A stretch of 64,000 nt of DNA from Pyrococcus sp. NA2 (GCF_000211475.1 NC_015474.1:434001-498000), one strand, 5' to 3'; counted from the stretch's first letter, positions 44,999 through 53,536 are shown. Made by a program: numbers and translations. The notes: generated from the sequence alone by a model not told the origin.

Positions 44999-45067
44999 AG
45001 TTATCACGCTGGACAGTCCTGGAGGGATTCCGAATAAGAAAAGGTGGAGAAAGATAAAAGCTTTCCG

Positions 45068-45735
45068 TTAGTTTCCAACTATTGATTGATATTCCTCTTC
45101 ACTTAACACTTGAGGTGAATACTTGACTCCATAATTATTGGCCAGAACCTTAGTAAAGGCCCTTAGGTGATTTTTACTGCCCTCCATCAGATTTTCAAAC
45201 ACAATCTTTATATCTTCATTGTCAACTTTAGACAACCACTCCTCGAGATCCTTTATGTCTATCTCCTCTATCAACGCGCCGACTTTTAGGGCTTCAATTT
45301 CACTCTCCTCTCCTCTGGCAACTAGTTGATTGTACAGGGCCTGTATCTCAGGATTGCTGAATTCTCCGATACCCTTACCTTCTACCGGATCCGTGAGGTT
45401 GTACTTCTCAATGAGCTGAAGCACCATGTCCATGTGTGTTTGCTCGCTCCTCGCTATGTTCTCGAATATCTTTAATCCTGTTACGTTGTACAGCTTAAGG
45501 TATACATCGCGAGCAAGCTTTCCTCTTCACGCATGTATAGGATCGCCTCAATTTCTTCCTGGCTTAAGTTTCCTGGAGGTAATGTAGATACGTTAACCGA
45601 TGAACCCTGTCCACGTTCTCTATTTTCAGGAGAACCACCTGAAGGCGTTGGTGTGATGCTTTTGCTAGATATGCAACCTCCAATGACCACCGCTCCAATT
45701 ATTAAGGCAACAATAATTAAACCACCAATCCTCAT
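45068..45735 (-). pseudogene. DUF2202 lipoprotein gene with a single-base frameshift
   Basis: The first part (from ATG 45735) gives a signal peptide with lipobox VVIGGC, a Ser/Pro linker and the start of a DUF2202 ferritin-like domain (EIEAILYMREEE), then goes out of frame. The rest is found in another minus-strand frame (to 45068): HMDMVLQLIEKYNLTDP, VGALIEEIDIKDLEEWLSK, NHLRAF. Comparison with the intact paralogue at 46555-47280 shows that one base is missing in a short A-run (plus strand TTT at 45519-45521). Restoring it gives a single protein of about 222 residues. Either a pseudogene or a sequencing error. Confidence 0.85.
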
Positions 45736-46355
45736 CTTTCACCACCTCTCAGGTGAGTTATAATTTCTTCCAGTATCGCCTTGAACTCCTCCCTATCAAG
45801 CTCATATTTGTACTCTATCTCAGCGAGCTTTTCATCTGGAGACGCTTCAATCCCCCTTTTGGCAAGCTCCTCAATTAGGGCCTCAACTGAAACGTTGTAA
45901 CTTTCTGCGAGCTCCCTAACCGTGTAATACTTCATCATGACTCCCGTTATGTAAACTGTAGCATCGCCCCCGACCTCAACCTCATGACTTTCAGACTCTT
46001 CTTCTCCGGTATAATAAGTGAACACCTGATACCCAGCAACGACCAAGAGGAGTGGTATAACTAACGCGGCCATGCCTTTGAGCTTTGACTTCCTGAGGCC
46101 CATCCTAAGCATTGTAACCATGCTCTTGAAGCCTATTAAGAGATGTAGTGCAACGAGGCCTATCATCACGAAACCAAAGTATGTGTGAACTTCGGTCAGC
46201 GTATCCTTGTCAAATCCCAGGAAAGTCCAACCTATAGACTCGGCTATCCTTCCGCTAGGTGCGAGGTAAAGCCCAATCCCCGTAATTCCAATTACTATGA
46301 AGACCACCAGGAGGAGCAGATCGATTATTCCCCTTAACAGTGCAGATGCCTTCAT
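45732..46355 (-). CDS. DUF4405-like membrane protein
   Basis: This 207-residue protein has four hydrophobic helices in the first ~130 residues, with conserved histidines in EVHTYFGFVMIGLVALHLLIG that resemble cytochrome b561-like or DUF4405 domains. The C-terminal ~70 residues are a soluble helical domain (YYTVRELAESYNVSVEALIEEL). Paired His in membrane helices suggest haem binding, but this is not certain. It overlaps the frameshifted DUF2202 gene by 4 bp and follows the 51-residue membrane protein by 4 bp. It belongs to the cluster with DUF2202 proteins, possibly a redox module at the cell surface. Confidence 0.78.
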   Translation of the reverse strand: MKASALLRGIIDLLLLVVFIVIGITGIGLYLAPSGRIAESIGWTFLGFDKDTLTEVHTYFGFVMIGLVALHLLIGFKSMVTMLRMGLRKSKLKGMAALVIPLLLVVAGYQVFTYYTGEEESESHEVEVGGDATVYITGVMMKYYTVRELAESYNVSVEALIEELAKRGIEASPDEKLAEIEYKYELDREEFKAILEEIITHLRGGER

Positions 46356-46359
46356 TCAA

Positions 46360-46515
46360 TCACCTCCTTAATATAGCATAGAGCAAGAGCGCTAACGCTA
46401 GGAAGGGAAGTAACATTATGGTGAGCCTTGCAAGCATTATTATGAACGCGAGAGGACCAAGCCACCACCAACCAAAGCCTCTCCTAAATCCAAATCCCGC
46501 CTTTAGCATTTTCAT
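46360..46515 (-). CDS. 51-residue membrane protein
   Basis: Minus-strand translation gives MKMLKAGFGFRRGFGWWWLG followed by two short hydrophobic stretches and LRR at the end. The ATG at 46513-46515 has GGAGG upstream, and the TGA lies at 46360-46362 inside the AGGAGGTGA ribosome binding site of the DUF4405 gene, so the two are coupled. No family is recognised. The basic N-terminus and hydrophobic C-terminus point to an integral membrane protein in the DUF2202/DUF4405 operon. Confidence 0.65.
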   Translation of the reverse strand: MKMLKAGFGFRRGFGWWWLGPLAFIIMLARLTIMLLPFLALALLLYAILRR

Positions 46516-46554
46516 TCCTCCACTCGAACATTTGAGATAAAAAATGAAAGAAAA

Positions 46555-47280
46555 TCAACCCCCAACGTTCATCTGCCACCATCCATTGCCTCTATTCCAA
46601 CCACTGCCTCTCATATGACCGTGGCCCCTTCCTTTCATGTGCATGTGCCAGTTATGGCCACTAAGTATCTCATCGACCTGCTCCTGGGGTAGCACTTGGG
46701 CCGTGTAAGTAACGCCCTGAGCCTCGAGGTTTCTCACGAAGGCCCTCAAGTGATTCTCACTACCAGCCATGAGATTCTCGTAAACCTGTTTGATGTCCAC
46801 GTTATCTACCTTTGCAATCCACTCCTCAAGGTCCTTAATGTCGGTCTCCTCTATGAGAGCCCCAACCCTGAGCGCGTCCACTACGCTTTGACTTCCCATC
46901 TCGACAAGCTCATTGTAGAGATTCTGAAGTTCCTCGTTCTCAAATATGCCAATTTCATTCAAGGTATCGGGTTTCGTCAAGTTGTATTTCTCGATTAACC
47001 TTAGTACGGCGTCCATGTGCCTCTGCTCGCTCTGTGCTATTCTATCAAAGATGATAAGCCCTGTTTCGTTGTAAAGTTTTAGGTATACATCCCTCGCGAG
47101 CTTCTCCTCCTCGATCATATAGAGCAAGCTACTAGCTTCCTCTTCACTAAGGGGAGCGGAGTAAGATACCTGAGCCACTGGACTTGGTCCAGGGACGCCT
47201 CTGTACGCTACAACTCCTTGGAGTGCTAAACTAAATATTCCTAACACCAACAACCCAAATCCTATCAATTTTTTCCTCAT
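46555..47280 (-). CDS. Exported DUF2202 ferritin-like protein with His/Met-rich tail
   Basis: A 241-residue protein with an N-terminal signal peptide (about 1-25), then a helical ferritin-like DUF2202 domain: LLYMIEEEKLARDVYLKLY, SEQRHMDAVLRLIEKY, VGALIEETDIKDLEEWI, SENHLRAF. These carry Glu/His residues able to bind metals. The last ~35 residues are rich in His, Met, Gly and Trp (NWHMHMKGRGHGHMRG), a likely metal-binding tail. It is the first gene of the operon and has GAGGTGA before ATG 47280 and a palindromic operator in front. The role is unknown; metal or redox stress at the surface is inferred. Confidence 0.82.
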   Translation of the reverse strand: MRKKLIGFGLLVLGIFSLALQGVVAYRGVPGPSPVAQVSYSAPLSEEEASSLLYMIEEEKLARDVYLKLYNETGLIIFDRIAQSEQRHMDAVLRLIEKYNLTKPDTLNEIGIFENEELQNLYNELVEMGSQSVVDALRVGALIEETDIKDLEEWIAKVDNVDIKQVYENLMAGSENHLRAFVRNLEAQGVTYTAQVLPQEQVDEILSGHNWHMHMKGRGHGHMRGSGWNRGNGWWQMNVGG

Positions 47281-47295
47281 GTCTCTTCACCTCTT

Positions 47296-47321
47296 CATAT
47301 GTAACTTCGATATTACATATG
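47296..47321 (-). promoter_or_regulatory. Palindromic operator of the DUF2202 operon
   Basis: CATATGTAA (47296-47304) and TTACATATG (47313-47321) form a perfect 9-bp inverted repeat with an 8-base spacer. Its centre is about 26 bases downstream of the TATA box (TTTATAAA, 47331-47339), at the expected transcription start, and just before the GAGGTGA Shine-Dalgarno. It looks like a repressor site. Confidence 0.7.
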
Positions 47322-47339
47322 CATGCTACATTTATAAAG

Positions 47340-47871
47340 TTTTTGGTTATCCCTAAAAACTAACCCAAATATCTTGAATGATTTAGACGAAAAATCAAGT
47401 TACAATAAAAGCTCTTATAACCCGTGCAGAGGATTTTTCCTGAGATGGTTCCCATGGAAGAGGTAATTCCTGGGAATATACAGGTATTTGACCCATTTGT
47501 CAATGTGTATGCTTGCACATAAAGGGTTACAGGAATGAGGGTCAATTATTAAGAGCTTGCATCTGCAGCTGGGGGTTATCTTAGTTAGCTCAAGCGTAGC
47601 TCAGCAATGCTTATTCCTGAACCTAAAACTAGTAAGAACAGATCCTCCCTTCCAACTATGAATTTATATACCTTATGATCTAACATTTAAAGCGAGGCTT
47701 CGAGAGAAAAAGTAAAAGAAATCTAACCTGAGAAGCTTCTTGAGAGACAGGAAATCCAAACTTTCTGCAAGATTTATTGCATAACTAAGGCCGAATATAA
47801 CGAATCCTCAAAGCCCAGGAATTGACCACTGCTCTTCAAGTAGCTCAAGTTCACTCTCACGATCAACAAAC
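47340..47871. other. Gene-poor region between DUF2202 promoter and ClC gene
   Basis: About 530 bases with no intact gene. It holds a short plus-strand remnant of an MBL-fold gene (47445-47522). A minus-strand frame at 47360-47545 is not convincing. Several small inverted repeats occur, none with a clear RNA fold. Confidence 0.5.
47445..47522 (+). pseudogene. Remnant of an MBL-fold hydrolase N-terminus
   Basis: The plus strand encodes MEEVIPGNIQVFDPFVNVY and then a stop. This matches the N-terminus of the intact MBL protein at 49179 (VEEVLPGIYRILDSFVNVYLI), with the typical start of the family. It then stops, with no HxHxDH region following. A relic of a duplicated or inserted MBL gene. Confidence 0.4.
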
Positions 47872-47900
47872 CTAATCGTGATTAGACTAATCATGATTAG
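47872..47900. repeat. Tandem 14-bp palindromes at the ClC gene end
   Basis: CTAATCGTGATTAG (47872-47885) and CTAATCATGATTAG (47887-47900) differ by one base and are one base apart. The second is a perfect palindrome. They overlap the stop codon of the ClC gene. They could be operator sites or an RNA-level 3'-end signal. Confidence 0.6.
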
Positions 47901-49117
47901 TAATTTAATTGTTGCGTTGAAACTAACTTGAGCAGGGTTCCTTGTATGGGTTCAATTCTTGACAACCTAACAACAGAATACGAGATCAATGAGGGAATGA
48001 AAACCTCAAGGAACACCCTAGGATCTCCCGAAAGCTCCATGAGTAGGAGAGATCCTGTGAGAGGAGCCCTTAACATTCCGGCGAAGAAGCTTGCCATCCC
48101 AGCCAGAATGAAGTTAACATCACCTCCAATTATATTCCCCATCAACGCTCCAATGGCCAAGACTGGGAGTACCAAACCTCCCGGAGCGTCACTTGAAAAT
48201 GACAGAACAGTATGGATTGACTTAAGCAACAACAGGACAAAAGCCATCTCGAGACACAACCCACCACTTAGAAGTCTTCTTACCAAATTATGCCCACCGC
48301 CAAGGGCCAGGGGCATCACAAATAGCAAGAGCCAACTTTCCACGAGGGGCAGAGCCAGCTTAACCCTTAACCCTCTGGACTTAATTATGGAAAATCTCAA
48401 CGCCTCGGTGAGAATTACTGCATAGAATCCAGAAGCGATTCCCAGGGTAACTAGAATTTGGTATGAAGAGAGTGTGAGGGGAGAGTAGGATATCGAAAGA
48501 TTCATGGGAAAGAGAAGCTTAGATACAAGTGCCGAGATAAGCGAAGTGAAAAGCAGAATCAATACAAGTCTAAAATTCATTGGAGCTCCGAGAATCTCTA
48601 TTGCCGAGGCTACACCAGCAAGTGGAGCTTCAAAGGCAGCTGCTATGCCAGCCGCCGCCCCAGCCCAAATCATCTCTTTTTCTCTGGAGAATAACATGCC
48701 GATTGAACCACCAATTTGAATTGAAGGACCTGCCTTCCCCAAGGAGAACCCACTTAAGAATGTTAAGGCCCCTCCAAGAATTTTCAGGAGAACAAGCTTC
48801 ACTGGATTATACCTGATTTTATCCATCAAGATAGCTCTTATATGGGCTATTCCTCCCCTAGCTATGTATGGCTCAAGCTTGAGGAGGAAATTAATCGTCA
48901 GAACGCTTAATATCGTCACCACAATCCACAACATAGCCAAAATAGGATCCTTGTTAACGATCAAGTATAACTCCTCTATTGTACAAGATAACAGCTTATA
49001 AAATCCAACAATAATACCGATTGAAACGCCAAGGATGGGGAGTATTATAACATCCTTCTTCACAAGAGTTACAATATCCCAACTTCTACTTAAATGTTTG
49101 AACAGAAACTTTGACAT
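47897..49117 (-). CDS. ClC-family chloride channel
   Basis: A 406-residue membrane protein with about 10-12 helices and the family layout, including LSGFSLGKAGPSIQIGGSIGML and GAAAGIAAAFEAPLAGVASAIE. The usual GxEGP motif is GKAGP here (near residue 127), so the gating/proton glutamate is replaced by Ala. That predicts passive anion flow rather than Cl-/H+ exchange. There are no CBS domains. No Shine-Dalgarno lies before the ATG, and a TATA-like GATATATTT lies about 25 bases upstream, suggesting a leaderless message. Confidence 0.88.
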   Translation of the reverse strand: MSKFLFKHLSRSWDIVTLVKKDVIILPILGVSIGIIVGFYKLLSCTIEELYLIVNKDPILAMLWIVVTILSVLTINFLLKLEPYIARGGIAHIRAILMDKIRYNPVKLVLLKILGGALTFLSGFSLGKAGPSIQIGGSIGMLFSREKEMIWAGAAAGIAAAFEAPLAGVASAIEILGAPMNFRLVLILLFTSLISALVSKLLFPMNLSISYSPLTLSSYQILVTLGIASGFYAVILTEALRFSIIKSRGLRVKLALPLVESWLLLFVMPLALGGGHNLVRRLLSGGLCLEMAFVLLLLKSIHTVLSFSSDAPGGLVLPVLAIGALMGNIIGGDVNFILAGMASFFAGMLRAPLTGSLLLMELSGDPRVFLEVFIPSLISYSVVRLSRIEPIQGTLLKLVSTQQLNY

Positions 49118-49178
49118 TTGTCCAGAGAAGCATAATGGAAATATATCAAGAGCACCAACACTAACTGGGTGAATAGAG

Positions 49179-49787
49179 ATGGTGGAAGAAGTACTTCCAG
49201 GGATATATAGGATCCTTGACAGCTTTGTGAACGTCTATCTAATAGATGCAGGAGATCATCTAATTTTAATTGACACAGGAATAGAATCCACATGCGAAAA
49301 AGTTGAGAAGGCCGTTAATAAGATAGGAAAACCACTTAGGACAATTGTAATAACTCATGGCCATTTAGACCATGTAGGTTCCCTAGCATGCCTCAAGGAG
49401 AAATTCAACCCAAAAATCGCAGCTCATAGAAATGAATTTGAGATGATAAAGGAGAATACCGGAGTCGAACCGGACATGGAGCTCAAGGACGGAGAGGAAT
49501 TCGAAGGTCTGAAGATATTCCACAAGCCAGGGCATACAGCTGGTAGCATATGCATCCTCTATGGAAAGACCCTCTTTGTTGGAGACTTGCTCATGGAGAA
49601 AGATGGTAGATTGGAAGAGATACCTCAGCAATATTCTCAGGATCCAAAGATGAACAGGCAGAGAATAATGGAATTGCTTGAGATAGACTTCGAGAACTTA
49701 ATGCCAGCCCATGGAGAACCTGTGATAGGGAGTGGAAAGGAGAAACTAAAGGAACTCGTTGAAAGATTGAAAGACTCCGATCTCTAA
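49179..49787 (+). CDS. Metallo-beta-lactamase-fold hydrolase
   Basis: A 202-residue protein with the MBL metal motif THGHLDHVGS (about residues 58-67), a further His in KPGHTAGSICIL, an Asp in VGDLLM and a C-terminal AHGEPVI. These are the glyoxalase II-like set for two metal ions. A hydrolytic or glyoxalase-like role is expected; the substrate is unknown. GGTGA lies upstream of ATG 49179. It is divergent from the ClC gene and convergent with the PD-DxK protein. Confidence 0.9.
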   Translation: MVEEVLPGIYRILDSFVNVYLIDAGDHLILIDTGIESTCEKVEKAVNKIGKPLRTIVITHGHLDHVGSLACLKEKFNPKIAAHRNEFEMIKENTGVEPDMELKDGEEFEGLKIFHKPGHTAGSICILYGKTLFVGDLLMEKDGRLEEIPQQYSQDPKMNRQRIMELLEIDFENLMPAHGEPVIGSGKEKLKELVERLKDSDL

Positions 49788-49798
49788 TTGTTAACAGG

Positions 49799-51010
49799 TT
49801 AGTACCTCCACCTGGATACAATATCTCTTATTGTCTCTTGGAACTCTTTTTCACCATATCTACCAGGAAAGACATCTTCAATGATAGTGTAGCCCGAGTT
49901 CTCAAGCTCTTTTTTGTAGGGAACTTTTCCAATCGAAGCAACTATGAAAGTTGAATTTCTAAACACGCCACCAAACCGCATCCTATATTCCTTTAATTGT
50001 CTAACGTCATCTCTCGTCATTTCAGTTTTTGCATCTATTAAAATTGAACCTAAGGGGGGATTTTTAAACACATCATCCCTTGAGTAATAAGCTCCCTCAA
50101 ATACCATTATATCTGGTTTCACATGAATCCTTTTAGGAGAACGTTTCGAGGCAAGAGACTTCAAGGCTTCTCGATAAGTTCTTGGTAGTCGCATTCCGAG
50201 TAATTTCTCTGCTTCATTATACTCTCCTCTGGCGATCGATTCTGTAACTTCTCTAATTATTTCGGGAGGATATCTCCACACTACCTCAGTCCAGTCTTCT
50301 ATCGAAAATTGATACCAAATTGTAAGTCGTGGAATACTATCCTCTACTACTAGTGTTGGCCAGTCTTTATGGGTTATCCAAAGAGTCTTCTCTCTTGGGG
50401 GAGATTTAATAAGTGAATCAACAGTGAGCATTAAAACATAAAGCTCATGTGCAAATCTTATCTTCTCCTTCAGGGATCTGATCCTACTTCTAGGATTAGG
50501 AAATATTAACGAAACTATTTCCCCAAGTTTCGGGTTTTCATGCACTTCTTCTCCTCTTATTCCTTCTATAATTAAGTCAATATTTAGTTTCCTTTCAATT
50601 TCCCAAACTCTCTGTATCAGAGGAGGAACGGTTGTCCTATATTTCGTGAGAACTGAATATTCGTCTCCAAAAATTTCAAAATCATAGTGTTCAAGCTGAG
50701 TTATATCCTTCATAAACTTTCGAGTAAGCGTTACATTTTGGAAATCAACTTGATAAAATTCAGGATATAGATACCCCTTATTTGAGAATCCAAATTCTAG
50801 GAACTCAGCTTTTTGGCCAAATATTGATTTCGCTTCTTGAATCGGAAGCATGTAGATAACTTCATCATGTTCCCTGAGATGAGGTCTCAAGAATCTAGAA
50901 ATGTGAACTACCTTAGAACCCCTGACAAGGTATATGTATCCTCCTCCCCTGGAACCCCTATAGCTTTCTCTTGCTATGAAATAATTACCCTCCAATCTAA
51001 TGCTCATCAT
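49799..51010 (-). CDS. Probable PD-(D/E)xK nuclease, 403 residues
   Basis: I do not recognise the full protein. The C-terminal third shows HVKPDIMVFEGAYYSRDDV followed by ILIDAKTEMTRDDVRQLKEY, i.e. a PD (near residue 299) and D-A-K (near 325) spaced as in PD-(D/E)xK nucleases. The N-terminal two-thirds (LEGNYFIARESYRG ...) is of unknown type, with a helical middle. There is no Shine-Dalgarno; the transcript may be leaderless. It lies one gene away from a C5-cytosine methyltransferase, so a restriction or DNA-defence role is possible but not shown. Confidence 0.65.
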   Translation of the reverse strand: MMSIRLEGNYFIARESYRGSRGGGYIYLVRGSKVVHISRFLRPHLREHDEVIYMLPIQEAKSIFGQKAEFLEFGFSNKGYLYPEFYQVDFQNVTLTRKFMKDITQLEHYDFEIFGDEYSVLTKYRTTVPPLIQRVWEIERKLNIDLIIEGIRGEEVHENPKLGEIVSLIFPNPRSRIRSLKEKIRFAHELYVLMLTVDSLIKSPPREKTLWITHKDWPTLVVEDSIPRLTIWYQFSIEDWTEVVWRYPPEIIREVTESIARGEYNEAEKLLGMRLPRTYREALKSLASKRSPKRIHVKPDIMVFEGAYYSRDDVFKNPPLGSILIDAKTEMTRDDVRQLKEYRMRFGGVFRNSTFIVASIGKVPYKKELENSGYTIIEDVFPGRYGEKEFQETIRDIVSRWRY

Positions 51011-51039
51011 ACCATAGTTTTAAAGAAGAAATTTAAAAA

Positions 51040-52278
51040 TTAAGCCCCAAATTTCTCGCTCCTGTTCATCAGATCCATCATTATGGGAACTATGTCGTGT
51101 CCCCTTATCCTTCCAAGACCTCCTTTCATCGCTTCCCTCTCTCCGAATTTTTCTGTATGGTCAGTCCTAACTCCTCCTCCAGCTATCAACAGTGGAACTG
51201 GGTCTCCACTATGGTTCATGACTTCGCAAGGAGTTGAGTGATCTCCCGTTATTGCTATGACAACCTCATCCAAGCTCACGTGATCAACTATGTATCCAAC
51301 CATCCTATCAGCTCTCTCTATTAGCTCGGCCTTCAGCTTTGGATTGTTGTCGTGACCAGCCGCGTCCGTAGGCTTAAAGTGGAGGAACACGAAGTCGTAA
51401 TCCTTCAGTAACTCAACTACTTTCCTTGCCTTTGCCATCTCATCCGTGTTATATTCGCCCGTTGCACCCTTTGGAGTGTAAACGTCAAATCCAACGGCCC
51501 TGGCAACTCCTTTCACTAGAGCCACAGCCACAACTCCTGCAGCTTTGACTCTCCACTGTTCCGTAAACTTCATCGGTATGTTCGGATAGGTTCCAGCTCC
51601 TCTTATTAACAGGTAGTTGGCTACAGGCTTACCCTCTTTTCTCCTCTTTTCATTTATTGGATGTCTATCGAGAACTTCATGAGCTTTCTTAACGAACTCC
51701 TCAAGGATTTCCGCAACCTTCTTACTCTCCTCATCTTCCCATGTGAACCTGTGAGGAGGCTTTCCAGCCTCATGAGGATCGTTCTCTCCAACCTTGTATC
51801 CTTTTGCCATTCCCTTGAGAACGAGAACCGCCCTATGACCAGTAGCCCCCTGGAATATGAAATCAACTCCTACATCAACTTCCTCCTGTATTGCCTTTGC
51901 TAACTCATGAGCTTCCTCTGTGCTTATCCTTCCGGCTCTTCTGTCCTTTATTATTCCATCTTCAAGCGTCGCAAAGTTTACCCTAAACGCCAGATCATCC
52001 TCACTTAAATCCAAGCCAACTCCAAGGGCTTCAAAGAAGCCCCTCCCTCTGTACGTTTTATATGGATCATAACCGAAGATGCTAAGGTGGGCAGTATCGC
52101 TACCTGCTGGTTGACCAGGTTTTATTGGATCTTGCTGACCGAGGATTCCAATCTTTGCTAATTCATCCATATTTGGCGTATTTGCATATTCCAATGGCGT
52201 TAATCCGTTGAATTCCTTTATAGGCCTATCCCCAAGTCCATCCAAGATTATTAGAATTCCTTTTCTTTTAACAACCAT
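51040..52278 (-). CDS. apgM: 2,3-bisphosphoglycerate-independent phosphoglycerate mutase, archaeal type
   Basis: A 412-residue alkaline-phosphatase-superfamily enzyme that interconverts 3- and 2-phosphoglycerate. The N-terminal [12 protein letters not shown] (metal ligand Asp), the [20 protein letters not shown] region with the catalytic Ser, [13 protein letters not shown] and the C-terminal [20 protein letters not shown] (metal ligands) are all present. GGGTGATAGG precedes the ATG. It is a central glycolysis/gluconeogenesis gene, standing alone between the PD-DxK gene and the DNA methyltransferase. Confidence 0.96.
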   Translation of the reverse strand: MVVKRKGILIILDGLGDRPIKEFNGLTPLEYANTPNMDELAKIGILGQQDPIKPGQPAGSDTAHLSIFGYDPYKTYRGRGFFEALGVGLDLSEDDLAFRVNFATLEDGIIKDRRAGRISTEEAHELAKAIQEEVDVGVDFIFQGATGHRAVLVLKGMAKGYKVGENDPHEAGKPPHRFTWEDEESKKVAEILEEFVKKAHEVLDRHPINEKRRKEGKPVANYLLIRGAGTYPNIPMKFTEQWRVKAAGVVAVALVKGVARAVGFDVYTPKGATGEYNTDEMAKARKVVELLKDYDFVFLHFKPTDAAGHDNNPKLKAELIERADRMVGYIVDHVSLDEVVIAITGDHSTPCEVMNHSGDPVPLLIAGGGVRTDHTEKFGEREAMKGGLGRIRGHDIVPIMMDLMNRSEKFGA

Positions 52279-52340
52279 CCTATCACCCGTGAACTTAGGG
52301 ATTGCACTAAAGTTAAGTTTTTTGCTGAATTAATTGAAAA

Positions 52341-53273
52341 TCATTCATCAATTAACTTCCGTTTAAGGAACTCTGCTATTGCCTTCGCCAATGGAGGAGG
52401 AACAGCTTCACCAACGCTGTCAAACTGGACGTTTCTCCCTCCCAAGAAAACAAAATAATCGGGAAAACCCATTAATCTGGCCTGCTCCCTAACGGTTAAA
52501 GGCCGATCTTCGAAGGGATGAACAAACCTGCTGTTCCCCCTGACAGTTGGAGCTGGCTTATATGGATGAAGTCTTATCCAGTTCTGAAACCTCCCAAATT
52601 TCTGAGCTGCCTGTCCCCATCTTAAGTAGGGTATCTTGCGAGCTATCTTAGATGGTGGATTCCAAAGCTCATTATTAGGAGCATCAGGAGGAACGTCTTT
52701 AAGAACATCCCAAACCCTGTTAGGCCCCCTAACCTTTCTAGGCTTAAGTTCAATGTTTGATATGAAAACTCTCCTCCTGATTTGTGGAACTCCATAATCA
52801 AGTGAATTTAGGACATTAAAATAAACATCGTATCCTGCTCTCTCAAATTCTCTCCTTATGTACTTTTCGACTTCCAATATTTGAGGCACATTCTCCATAA
52901 CGAAGAACTTTGGCTTGAGTTCTCTAACAAACCTCACGAACTCAAGGACTAATCTCCCTATTGGATCTTTGTATAGTCTATCCCTGGGATCTTCCATCCT
53001 TCTCGGATTTATTGCGGTAAATGGTTCGCAAGGAGGCCCGCCAATTATCACATCAACCTTATCTGCAACATCCAAAGGATTAACGAGTTTTATGTCGCTC
53101 ACAATCACGTTAACCTCTGGGAAGTTTTGAGAGTATGTCTTTGCCTTTGGCTTAAAATTCTCAATTGCAGAGATTATTTTGAATCCGGCAAGTTTAAATC
53201 CTAAAGAGAAGCCTCCCGCTCCAGCAAAAAGATCTATAACGGAAGGTCTCAGCTCTTTATTGCCTTCTCCCAA
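52341..53273 (-). CDS. C5-cytosine DNA methyltransferase
   Basis: A 310-residue enzyme with the m5C methylase motifs in order: [15 protein letters not shown] (I), [16 protein letters not shown] (IV, catalytic Cys near 82), VMENVP (VI), [13 protein letters not shown] (VIII), then a target-recognition region and [16 protein letters not shown] (IX) and [13 protein letters not shown] (X). Motif IV is PPCEPF rather than the common PPCQxF. All motifs are intact, so it should be active. The recognition sequence cannot be read. It overlaps rpoL by 25 bp, so it is co-transcribed with RNA polymerase genes. No adjacent restriction enzyme is certain, though a PD-DxK gene lies two genes downstream. Confidence 0.92.
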   Translation of the reverse strand: MGEGNKELRPSVIDLFAGAGGFSLGFKLAGFKIISAIENFKPKAKTYSQNFPEVNVIVSDIKLVNPLDVADKVDVIIGGPPCEPFTAINPRRMEDPRDRLYKDPIGRLVLEFVRFVRELKPKFFVMENVPQILEVEKYIRREFERAGYDVYFNVLNSLDYGVPQIRRRVFISNIELKPRKVRGPNRVWDVLKDVPPDAPNNELWNPPSKIARKIPYLRWGQAAQKFGRFQNWIRLHPYKPAPTVRGNSRFVHPFEDRPLTVREQARLMGFPDYFVFLGGRNVQFDSVGEAVPPPLAKAIAEFLKRKLIDE

Positions 53274-53536
53274 GCATCCAAAACCTCCTTAGCCCTTTCA
53301 AAGATCTTCCTCGCTGCGTCTTCTAGAGCCTTCTCTGGAGTTATCTTACCATCAGTGACGACCCTAAATCTTGGTTTTCTTGCCATCGTTATCGGGTGCT
53401 CTATTGTATAGGCCGCAAACTTTACGTGTGGATTCTCCCTCAGAGTCTCCGTTAGTAAATTAGCGAAAGTGTGATCCTCGCCCTCAAGGTAGAACTCAAG
53501 TAAATCCTGCTCCTTTTTAATCACTTCTATCTTCAT
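53249..53536 (-). CDS. rpoL: RNA polymerase subunit L (Rpb11-like)
   Basis: A 95-residue protein with the Rpb11 fold: [31 protein letters not shown] followed by [13 protein letters not shown]. It pairs with RpoD in RNA polymerase assembly. ATG 53536 is chosen because GGGTGAGGGAG precedes it; GTG 53545 is within that signal. It overlaps both the DUF2067 gene upstream and the methyltransferase downstream, so it is in the Csl4-DUF2067-rpoL transcript. Confidence 0.95.
   Translation of the reverse strand: MKIEVIKKEQDLLEFYLEGEDHTFANLLTETLRENPHVKFAAYTIEHPITMARKPRFRVVTDGKITPEKALEDAARKIFERAKEVLDAWEKAIKS

Noticed and set aside
47360-47545. Minus-strand 61-residue frame
   Set aside because: It has no Shine-Dalgarno, no family pattern, and covers the plus-strand MBL remnant.
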